In this document: piece by piece, positions 5,915 through 11,168 of the stretch
How the letters are laid out: each line of letters starts with the position of its first letter
Position numbering within the stretch: position 1 is the stretch's first letter
Assembly: GCA_023258935.1 (NCBI GenBank)
Contig: JAHFRG010000042.1
Coordinates: forward strand, 1-11,168
Length of the DNA stretch: 11,168 bases
DNA from: Betaproteobacteria bacterium
GTDB lineage: Bacteria; Pseudomonadota; Gammaproteobacteria; Burkholderiales; JAHFRG01
Direction of reading: 5' to 3'
Notes under the pieces: model-generated
Seen by the model: the letters and a program-made list of their open reading frames with translations, nothing else
Told to the model about the DNA's origin: nothing
The model's database searches: none
Position numbers and translations under genes: made by a program

Positions 5915-5932
5915 TGTCGCCGGGATACGACA
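5915..5932. promoter_or_regulatory. Candidate GlrR activator site 1 (TGTC-N10-GACA)
   Basis: TGTC (5915-5918), ten bases, then GACA (5929-5932); symmetry extends to ATGTCG/CGACAT. It is centred about 100 bp upstream of the predicted sigma54 start, a usual distance for bacterial enhancer sites. As I recall, TGTC-N10-GACA is the consensus described for GlrR upstream of enterobacterial glmY. A glrR-like gene ends at 6011, right next to it. Confidence 0.58.
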
Positions 5933-5949
5933 TGAACCAGCGGTAGCGT

Positions 5950-5966
5950 CCTATCTTATTGATAGG
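5950..5966. repeat. Short dyad between the two candidate GlrR sites
   Basis: CCTATC (5950-5955) and GATAGG (5961-5966) pair around TTATT. It lies roughly midway between the two TGTC-N10-GACA sites. With no T-tract on either strand it is a poor terminator for glrR, and no other terminator follows glrR, so read-through into the envelope operon is possible. Confidence 0.35.
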
Positions 5967-5979
5967 CTGCTGCTTTTAC

Positions 5980-5997
5980 TGTCTTTGAACAACGACA
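5980..5997. promoter_or_regulatory. Candidate GlrR activator site 2 (TGTC-N10-GACA)
   Basis: TGTC (5980-5983), ten bases (TTTGAACAAC), then GACA (5994-5997): a second exact copy of the pattern. It is centred 65 bp from site 1, about six helical turns, so both would face the same side of the DNA. It lies about 165 bp upstream of the predicted sigma54 start and 14 bp past the glrR stop codon. Confidence 0.55.
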
Positions 5998-6010
5998 AAA
6001 GAAATGCTTC

Positions 6011-7375
6011 TTAGGATCTCGGGGTTTTGAACAGCGCCGGATCAAGCGCATGACGTTTAAGCAGCTTATAAAACTCGGTGCGGTTGCGCTTCGCCAAGCG
6101 TGCAGCTTGAGTCACGTTACCGTTGGTAATCTTCAGCAGCTGCGCCAAATATTCGCGTTCAAACTGCTTCTTCGCATCAGCGAACGATGAATATCCGCTT
6201 TCTTCATCGCCGTGCAGCGCTTTCTGAACCAGTGTCAACGGCACTATCGATGTGGTGCACAGCGCGACCGCTTGCTCCACCACGTTCAGCAACTGCCGGA
6301 CATTGCCCGGCCAGGGCGCGCCCACCAGTTGTTCCAGAGCTTCCGGCGCAAAGCCGTTTATCTGCTTGTTGTATTTTGCAGCGATTGTTTTAAGAAACTG
6401 GCCGGCAAGCAGCGGGATGTCTTCACGACGCGCGCAGAGCGGCGGTATCTTGAGCGATACCACGTTCAGCCGGTAATAGAGGTCTTCGCGGAATTTTCCC
6501 GCCGCCATCTGTTCTTCCAGCATGTAGTGGGTGGCGGAGATAATTCTGACATCAACTGCAATGGACTGCGTGGAGCCGACTGGCCGCAATTGTTTTTCCT
6601 GCAAAACGCGCAGCAGTTTCACCTGCAGCGCAAGCGGCATGTCACCGATCTCATCCAGAAATAGCGTGCCTTCGTTTGCCGCCTGGAACAACCCCTTACG
6701 GTCCTGGGTCGCTCCGGTAAAAGAGCCTTTTATGTAACCAAACAATTCGGATTCCAAGAGGTTTTCCGGTATCGCGCCGCAGTTTATCGCGATAAACGGT
6801 TTATCGCTTCTAGCACTCGCCTGATGAATGGCGCGTGCCAGCAGTTCCTTTCCGGTGCCGCTCTCGCCCTGGATCAAGACGCTGGCGTCGCTCTCAGCAA
6901 CCAAGCGTGCCTGGGAGAGCACGTCCTCCATAACTGGGCTGCGCGTAAGAAAATCCTTTCTCCACGCACTGTCCTGCTCGCCGGGACTAATTCCGGTTGC
7001 CCCGCCAAGCTTGATTGCCGCTTCCACCTGGCTCAGCAGTGCCTTGCTTTCAAACGGCTTGGTGAGAAAACCAAAAACACCGCGATTGGTGGCGTCCACT
7101 GCGTCCGGAATGGAGCCATGCGCGGTTAGAATAACCACCGGAAGTGTTGGGTTGGTTTTGTGTATCGCCTCGAACAATGCCATGCCGTCCATGCCGCCCA
7201 TGCGCAAATCGGTGATCACCAGATTGGGCTTGGAAACGGAAAGCCTGGCAAGCGCCTGTTCGCCGCTTTCCACGGTTTCCACTTCATACCCGGAAGCATT
7301 AAGCCGCATTGAAATCAGGCGCAGCAGCCCGGGATCATCGTCCACCAACAGAATGTGCGGTTTGGAAGCGCTCAT
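6011..7375 (-). CDS. glrR: Sigma54-dependent response regulator GlrR/QseF
   Basis: A 454-residue NtrC-family activator. The receiver domain (about 5-120) has the acidic pair in VDDD (11-14), the phospho-acceptor Asp56 in LVITDLRM, Thr84 and Lys106. The AAA+ domain has Walker A GESGTGKE (170-177), the sigma54-contacting loop as GSFTGA (217-222; usually GAFTGA), Walker B GTLFLDEIGDMP (236-247) and FREDLYYRLNV (295-305). A Fis-type helix-turn-helix closes the protein (about 419-446: GNVTQAARLAKRNRTEFYKLL). The 'NRTEFYKLL.RH.LD...F' ending is distinctive of GlrR/QseF. It overlaps the lipoprotein gene by ATGA, and the order kinase-lipoprotein-regulator equals E. coli glrK-qseG-glrR. In E. coli GlrR drives sigma54 transcription of glmY and related envelope genes. 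Two candidate GlrR sites lie just after its stop codon. Confidence 0.92.
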   Translation of the reverse strand: MSASKPHILLVDDDPGLLRLISMRLNASGYEVETVESGEQALARLSVSKPNLVITDLRMGGMDGMALFEAIHKTNPTLPVVILTAHGSIPDAVDATNRGVFGFLTKPFESKALLSQVEAAIKLGGATGISPGEQDSAWRKDFLTRSPVMEDVLSQARLVAESDASVLIQGESGTGKELLARAIHQASARSDKPFIAINCGAIPENLLESELFGYIKGSFTGATQDRKGLFQAANEGTLFLDEIGDMPLALQVKLLRVLQEKQLRPVGSTQSIAVDVRIISATHYMLEEQMAAGKFREDLYYRLNVVSLKIPPLCARREDIPLLAGQFLKTIAAKYNKQINGFAPEALEQLVGAPWPGNVRQLLNVVEQAVALCTTSIVPLTLVQKALHGDEESGYSSFADAKKQFEREYLAQLLKITNGNVTQAARLAKRNRTEFYKLLKRHALDPALFKTPRS

Positions 7376-7989
7376 TTTGTTTTGACCGGCTGTGACTGCT
7401 GCCGCTCGATAATGCTTTTTTCAATCACTTTCAGCGCTTCGAGTTTTTGCTCCAGTTCTTCGAGTTGTTGCCCCAGCTCTTCACCGTGGGTCTGCTCGGT
7501 TTGAAGCTTATCTTTCAATCCTTCGAGTTTTTGCTCCAGCTCTTCGATGCGGCTCTGTTCGGTTTTGAGCTTTTCTTCCTGCCTTTTATGCTCGGCTATA
7601 TGGGCTGATAGCAGCAAGGCAAAATCTTTAAGTTGGGAACTCTCGTTTGCCTGGTTGGCGAGAAACTCCTTGAGTAGGCCAAGCGCTTTGGCATCGTCCC
7701 TGAAACTGGTGTTGGACAGGCTCAATAGAAGCGCAAGCTGCAATCGGCTGCTGTCATTTTTGTTTTTGGCATAAGCCTGGTTGACTGTTGTGTATTCTTT
7801 TTTCAGTTCTTCACCGGACAGGCTCGAGACGTAATGGAAATACGCCAGATAGCCGTCAACATCATTGGGCTGCTTGGTAGTTTTAGGCGCGCTGGTGTCA
7901 AGCGGGCTTTTGACAAAGGAACAGCCGCCAAACAATAAGCTGCATAACAACAGCACCGCGCCCGCGAGAAATCTGCTATTTGATCTCAT
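7372..7989 (-). CDS. qseG: QseG-like outer-membrane lipoprotein with coiled coil
   Basis: A 205-residue predicted lipoprotein. The signal segment FLAGAVLLLCSLLFGGC ends at Cys23, with Ser at +2, which favours the outer membrane. Residues about 40-130 are helical (VDGYLAYFHYVSSLSGEELKKEY..., LQLALLLSLSNTSF, KALGLLKEFL), as in QseG/YfhG proteins. A coiled coil rich in Glu, Lys and Leu runs from about 133 to 195, built of near-identical heptads (see repeat). QseG links envelope signals to the GlrK/QseE sensor in enterobacteria. Here it is sandwiched between kinase and regulator with ATGA overlaps at both ends, so the three are surely one translationally coupled unit. Sequence similarity to E. 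coli QseG is judged by pattern and context, not by alignment. Confidence 0.8.
   Translation of the reverse strand: MRSNSRFLAGAVLLLCSLLFGGCSFVKSPLDTSAPKTTKQPNDVDGYLAYFHYVSSLSGEELKKEYTTVNQAYAKNKNDSSRLQLALLLSLSNTSFRDDAKALGLLKEFLANQANESSQLKDFALLLSAHIAEHKRQEEKLKTEQSRIEELEQKLEGLKDKLQTEQTHGEELGQQLEELEQKLEALKVIEKSIIERQQSQPVKTK
7437..7547. repeat. Internal duplications encoding the QseG coiled coil
   Basis: Bases 7437-7463 and 7521-7547 match at 26 of 27 positions (period 84 bp, 28 residues). A second alignment, 7471 onward with 7534 onward, has a 63-bp period (21 residues). Both periods are whole heptads; the difference is one extra heptad (EELGQQL). The array looks like recent heptad duplication in the coiled coil, which appears in protein as EELEQKLEGLK and EELEQKLEALK. 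Confidence 0.75.
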
Positions 7990-9425
7990 TCACCCACCCG
8001 CCTGCACGGTAAAGTGACTCGAAAATGGGCGCCATCCGTCACATCATCGAGGATTTCTATGCTTCCACCGTGGGCCACAACGTGCTCCCTGGTGATTGCC
8101 AAGCCTAGACCGGTGCCTTTGATGTGACTACCGGGAGCTTGCTCGCCATGAAAAAATTCATCAAACACCCGGTTTTTGTCTTCTTCGGTTATGCCAGGAC
8201 CACTATCTATGACATCCAGCAGCAGCACTTTATCATCCCGCTCAAGACGGATTTCTATGGCCCCACCAGCCGGGGAGAATTTGATGGCGTTGGATAGCAG
8301 GTTATCCACTGTCACTCTCAATTTTTCCTCATCGCCAAGAATAGTAGTTTCACAACAGCGTGTTTTCAATTCTAGGCCCCTTGCCAACAAGGCCAGCTTC
8401 TGGTCTGCCGCCACTTTTTCAATGATTGTTTTGAGGTTGACCGGCTTAAAATCGAGTGCGGAATTGCGGAACTTGCTGGTATGGTAGCTTAATAAACCTT
8501 CTATCTGCGTTTGCAATTGTATGCTGTTACTCCGCAGAATGCTGGCGATTTCCCGTTGTTGCTCTGTCAATTTACCCCCAACCTCGTCGCTCAGCAATTC
8601 GCTGCCCTCGCGAATCGCGGTAAGCGGTGTCTTCAATTCATGAGAGACATGCCGCAGGAACCGCGTTTTCTGCTGTTCAAGCTCGATCAGTCGCGTCCTC
8701 AGCCAATCCAATCTTTGTCCAAGGTTTTCAAGGTCTAGCGGTCCCTGGACTTCGATTGCGGAGGAAAATTGCTCGGTGCCAAGCCTGCGTATTGCGCTAT
8801 CCAGTTGCCTGATTGGGCGCGCAATCAAAATGGTGAAACCCACCGCCAGCAACACCGCAATCGGAACCGAGGCGAGAACCTGCCACAGCAAAATCCTTTG
8901 CGCTTCTGACGCTGTCTGCTGTAGCACATTGACTTCCCGGTCTATCAGCAGGTTGCTCTGCGCGAGAAGCGACTGGGCCAGATCGGAGAGCAGCACGTAC
9001 TCCAGCGCCATGGACTTGCTATTACCCGGGCCCCGTGGATTTTTCTGCAGACTTGCAAACAGTTTCTGCTCCCGCTCCACCAATTCATCCAATTCTTTTT
9101 TTTGTTCATCGTCAAGTGGCAATCGGGCAAGCCCCATAGCCGTCTCACGGAAGTTCTGGTGAGTCTTGGCGTAATCTTCAAGCAAGCTCTGGTCGCCGAG
9201 AATAATGAACTGTCGTACGGTCCGCTCCATTTGCGTGAGTTGCTCCACCAGGATGCGGCTCCCCTGGGTTGCCTGTACCGCCTGATACACCGCTTTCTGG
9301 CTTTGATTGGCGAGCCGGTCCACATACAGCGCCGCATTTAAAAACGCGAAAAACAGCGGCAGCGAGACCAAGACGAATCCCATTAAAATAAGCTGCAAAA
9401 ATGATTTCGGATAATAGATCTTCAC
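7986..9425 (-). CDS. glrK: Sensor histidine kinase GlrK/QseE
   Basis: A 479-residue membrane kinase. TM1 is about residues 9-34 and TM2 about 178-201 (ILLWQVLASVPIAVLLAVGFTIL). Between them is a periplasmic helical bundle (about 35-177) without a recognisable ligand-binding fold. A HAMP linker follows (about 200-250, ARPIRQLDSAIRRLG). HisKA has the phospho-acceptor His262 in RHVSHELKTPLTAIREGSELL, and the ATPase domain shows DNLLSNAIKFSP (N box, Asn375/379), DSGPGI (G1, 407-412), FDEFFHGEQ (F box) and GTGLGLAI (G2, 437-444). The start is GTG; upstream only a weak GGA is seen. It should phosphorylate the GlrR-like regulator encoded two genes downstream. The assignment to GlrK rests on architecture, HAMP/HisKA motifs and the conserved gene order with qseG and glrR. 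Confidence 0.9.
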   Translation of the reverse strand: MKIYYPKSFLQLILMGFVLVSLPLFFAFLNAALYVDRLANQSQKAVYQAVQATQGSRILVEQLTQMERTVRQFIILGDQSLLEDYAKTHQNFRETAMGLARLPLDDEQKKELDELVEREQKLFASLQKNPRGPGNSKSMALEYVLLSDLAQSLLAQSNLLIDREVNVLQQTASEAQRILLWQVLASVPIAVLLAVGFTILIARPIRQLDSAIRRLGTEQFSSAIEVQGPLDLENLGQRLDWLRTRLIELEQQKTRFLRHVSHELKTPLTAIREGSELLSDEVGGKLTEQQREIASILRSNSIQLQTQIEGLLSYHTSKFRNSALDFKPVNLKTIIEKVAADQKLALLARGLELKTRCCETTILGDEEKLRVTVDNLLSNAIKFSPAGGAIEIRLERDDKVLLLDVIDSGPGITEEDKNRVFDEFFHGEQAPGSHIKGTGLGLAITREHVVAHGGSIEILDDVTDGAHFRVTLPCRRVGE

Positions 9426-9445
9426 TGCAGTGTCCGCGGTCGTGA

Positions 9446-9453
9446 TTTATAAT
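9446..9453. promoter_or_regulatory. Overlapping divergent -10 elements for folA and the glrK operon
   Basis: Forward TATAAT (9448-9453) is a perfect -10 hexamer that would start folA transcription near 9460, with a leader of about 38 bases. On the reverse strand TATAAA (9451-9446) is a -10 candidate that would start near 9439, just before the glrK GTG. Neither has a good -35 at 16-18 bases, so both would be weak or need an activator. They could not be occupied at once. Confidence 0.33.
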
Positions 9454-9497
9454 GCGCTGGTCGTTAAGTTGCCTTCCCTGAATACGATAACATAACC

Positions 9498-10034
9498 ATG
9501 CCAAGCCACGCTCCTACCGAATTCACAGTTTTAACGCGTAATCCTGGCAGACATATTTCCATTATCGCTGCGATGGCGAAGAACCGTGTGATCGGAAAAG
9601 GAAACCGCATTCCCTGGCGCTTGCCCGGCGAGCAGCAAATTTTCAAGAAAGTTACTATGGGACATCACTTGGTGATGGGGCGCAAAACCTACGAATCACT
9701 CAACCGCTTGTTGCCGGGGCGCACTATGGTGATTGTCACCCGCAACCCAAATTACAAGGTTGCAGGTGCAATAGTGGTGAATTCACTGCAAGAGGCAATT
9801 TCGGTGTGCGGTTCCGACGATGAAGTTTTCATCATCGGCGGCGCACATTTGTTTAAATTGGCGTTACCTCTCGCCGACCGCATTTACCTCACCACGATTC
9901 AGGCAGAAATAGAGGGCGATACCACCATGCCGGATTTTGATTTAACGGGGTGGAAGCAGATATCTACGCAAGTGTTCAAAGCTGACCTAAAGAATCAGCA
10001 TGAATACCATTTTTCCGTATACCAGCGAGGCTGA
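9498..10034 (+). CDS. folA: Dihydrofolate reductase
   Basis: Reduces dihydrofolate to tetrahydrofolate with NADPH, closing the cycle opened by ThyA. It has 178 residues against about 159 in E. coli. The family core begins at residue 20 (ISIIAAMAKNRVIGKGNRIPWRLPGEQQIF). Glu45 stands where E. coli has the catalytic Asp27. NADPH-site signatures are VMGRKTYES (59-67), TRNP (81-84) and FIIGGAHLFKLAL (111-123), then IEGDTTMP (138-145). The first 19 residues (MPSHAPTEFTVLTRNPGRH) are an unusual extension. There is no ATG, GTG or TTG between 9498 and the conserved core, and an in-frame TAA lies upstream, so the start is well bounded unless a rare ATT is used. The ribosome site is poor. It is divergent from glrK and followed by a bidirectional terminator. 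Confidence 0.95.
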   Translation: MPSHAPTEFTVLTRNPGRHISIIAAMAKNRVIGKGNRIPWRLPGEQQIFKKVTMGHHLVMGRKTYESLNRLLPGRTMVIVTRNPNYKVAGAIVVNSLQEAISVCGSDDEVFIIGGAHLFKLALPLADRIYLTTIQAEIEGDTTMPDFDLTGWKQISTQVFKADLKNQHEYHFSVYQRG

Positions 10035-10044
10035 ATGCTTGCTG

Positions 10045-10080
10045 AAAAAAATGCGGATTACGGCGTTAACCGGAATCCGC
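10045..10080 (-). terminator. Bidirectional terminator between folA and the decarboxylase
   Basis: GCGGATT (10053-10059) pairs with AATCCGC (10074-10080), then after one A-G mismatch CGG (10061-10063) pairs with CCG (10070-10072) around CGTTAA. On the reverse strand it is followed by an A and seven T's (from 10045-10051), an excellent terminator for the decarboxylase. Forward, it is followed by TTTCTC, a weaker end for folA. Confidence 0.85.
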
Positions 10081-10096
10081 TTTCTCGCACAAAGCC

Positions 10097-11168
10097 CTAA
10101 ATTACGATTACACCCGGCAAAGGAAAGCCATTGAAATTGCTGGCATAGGAACTGGTGTAAGCGCCTGCGTTGGGAATATAGATGTAATCCCCTTCCTGGA
10201 CGTCTTCCGGCAGCATGTGGTCGCGCATCAGCACGTCCATCGAATCACAAGTCGGACCAGCCACCACCCACGGAATAAGCCTACCGTTGCGGTCGGTGCG
10301 GACTTCATAAATCAGACCTTCCTGCGTCTCTATGATGCCGCCAAACACACCGGCATCCCAATACATCCAACGTTTGCCGGCGCGCGTTGCAGTCCCCACG
10401 ACGCGACACACAAAGTACGCAGCATCGCTTACCAGATAGCGCCCCGGCTCGGCCATAATGCGTATGCCATCAGACACACAGGCTATCGCCTCGTTAACCA
10501 CCTCGCCAATTTTCTCGATGGAAGGAATGGGCTTAACATGGCGCACCGGATAGCCGCCGCCGATATTCAAAAGGCGAGGGTTGAGGCCGACTACCCGCAT
10601 CTGCTGGAATACTTTGAGCGCGCTCTCGATGCCAACCCGCCAGTTTTGAGGGTTGCGGCATTGTGAGCCGACGTGGAATGTTACGCCCGCAAGGTCGGCT
10701 TTCAGTTCCACCGCGGTCTTGATAATTTCGCGCACCTCAGCAGGGTGGGCGCCGAATTTTCCTGAAAGCGGCCAGTCGCTGCCAATGTTCGGGGTGTCAA
10801 TCCGCAAATACAGCTTGGCATTGGGCTTGACGCTAAAGATTTTGCGCAGCTCTTCCACGCTGTCCAGCACGAACCACTCTACTCCTTTAGCTGCTGCGTA
10901 TCGTACAAACTCGCGCGACTTCATTGGGTTGCTGTAATAGATGTCCTGTGCCTTCTGTCCCAGATCGAGCAGGAAATCAAGCTCGGCGACGGAAGCGATT
11001 TCAAAGCCCGCGCCTTCCTCGATCAGGGTCTTCAGCACTTGCGGATTAGGATTGGCCTTCACCGCGTAGTGCGGATGTACTCGCGGCATGGCGCCTTTAA
11101 AACGTCGGATTTTGTTGCGGACGATGCTGGAATCAACCAGCAGGAAAGGCTTGCTGTAACCTTTTTCT
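10097..11168 (-). CDS. Fold-III PLP decarboxylase, ornithine/lysine type (5' end cut off)
   Basis: A group IV (alanine-racemase-fold) decarboxylase that probably makes putrescine or cadaverine. The frame stays open through the right edge, giving 356 residues in the window; the ATG at 11089 lies inside the conserved domain (PFLLVDSSIVRNKIRRF precedes it), so the true start is outside. Key sites are the PLP lysine in HYAVKANP (codon 11059-11057), EGAGFEIASVAELD, FHVGSQC, LNIGGGYPV (phosphate binding), MAEPGRYLV, WDAGVFGGIIE, and GPTCDSMDVL, where the Cys is the catalytic residue contributed across the dimer. The C-terminus is YASNFNGFPLPGVIVI. These motifs favour ornithine or lysine/ornithine decarboxylase over diaminopimelate decarboxylase, but substrate specificity cannot be settled here. 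It is convergent with folA and ends at a strong terminator. Confidence 0.9.
   Translation of the reverse strand, partial: EKGYSKPFLLVDSSIVRNKIRRFKGAMPRVHPHYAVKANPNPQVLKTLIEEGAGFEIASVAELDFLLDLGQKAQDIYYSNPMKSREFVRYAAAKGVEWFVLDSVEELRKIFSVKPNAKLYLRIDTPNIGSDWPLSGKFGAHPAEVREIIKTAVELKADLAGVTFHVGSQCRNPQNWRVGIESALKVFQQMRVVGLNPRLLNIGGGYPVRHVKPIPSIEKIGEVVNEAIACVSDGIRIMAEPGRYLVSDAAYFVCRVVGTATRAGKRWMYWDAGVFGGIIETQEGLIYEVRTDRNGRLIPWVVAGPTCDSMDVLMRDHMLPEDVQEGDYIYIPNAGAYTSSYASNFNGFPLPGVIVI

Noticed and set aside
6212..6664. Forward reading frames antisense to glrR, and similar ones opposite aroC, the aminopeptidase and glrK
   Set aside because: They are shadows of strongly supported genes: no family motifs, no ribosome sites and unlikely composition.

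Overview
The window looks like chromosomal DNA of a Gram-negative proteobacterium. A betaproteobacterium (Nitrosomonadales-like) fits best, judged from the character of the proteins and the moderate GC, but I ran no database search. It is gene-dense: 11 protein genes plus one partial gene at each edge. The longest gene-free stretch is 234 bases (5777-6010), and it is a regulatory region. I see no rRNA, tRNA, CRISPR array, transposase or phage gene.

Left part (1-3716). A reverse-strand run holds aroC (chorismate synthase), an SRPBCC/Aha1-like protein overlapping it by one base, and the N-terminus of a major facilitator transporter cut by the left edge. Divergent from aroC is a small charged protein (1782-1994) carrying what looks like a 24-bp in-frame insertion of a short repeat of a dispersed type. 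A reverse-strand pair follows: an M17 leucyl-aminopeptidase-family enzyme and, 19 bp behind it, a 63-residue two-helix membrane protein.

Middle (3717-9497). thyA reads forward and ends at a hairpin shared with a convergent reverse-strand block (4722-9425). That block has two parts. The first transcribed is a complete sensor kinase / lipoprotein / sigma54-activator triad in the order glrK-qseG-glrR (also called qseE-qseG-qseF), with both junctions overlapping as ATGA. Downstream of glrR lies a two-gene envelope operon: a secreted EF-hand plus BON-domain protein, then a membrane-anchored protein resembling glycine-zipper (SlyB-like) proteins but without the zipper.

The most interesting signal is the 234-bp gap between glrR and the envelope operon. 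It holds a good sigma54 (-24/-12) promoter match aimed at the EF-hand/BON gene. Upstream of it are two exact TGTC-N10-GACA inverted repeats, centred about 100 and 165 bp before the predicted start and 65 bp apart. As I recall, this is the form of the GlrR operator known from enterobacterial glmY. The region therefore looks like a self-contained circuit: envelope signal to GlrK/QseG, then GlrR, then sigma54 transcription of a calcium-binding/BON protein and its zipper-less partner.

Right part (9498-11168). folA (dihydrofolate reductase, with an N-terminal extension) reads forward, so thyA and folA, which are functionally linked, flank the reverse block. A bidirectional terminator separates folA from a convergent fold-III PLP decarboxylase (ornithine/lysine type), which is cut by the right edge.
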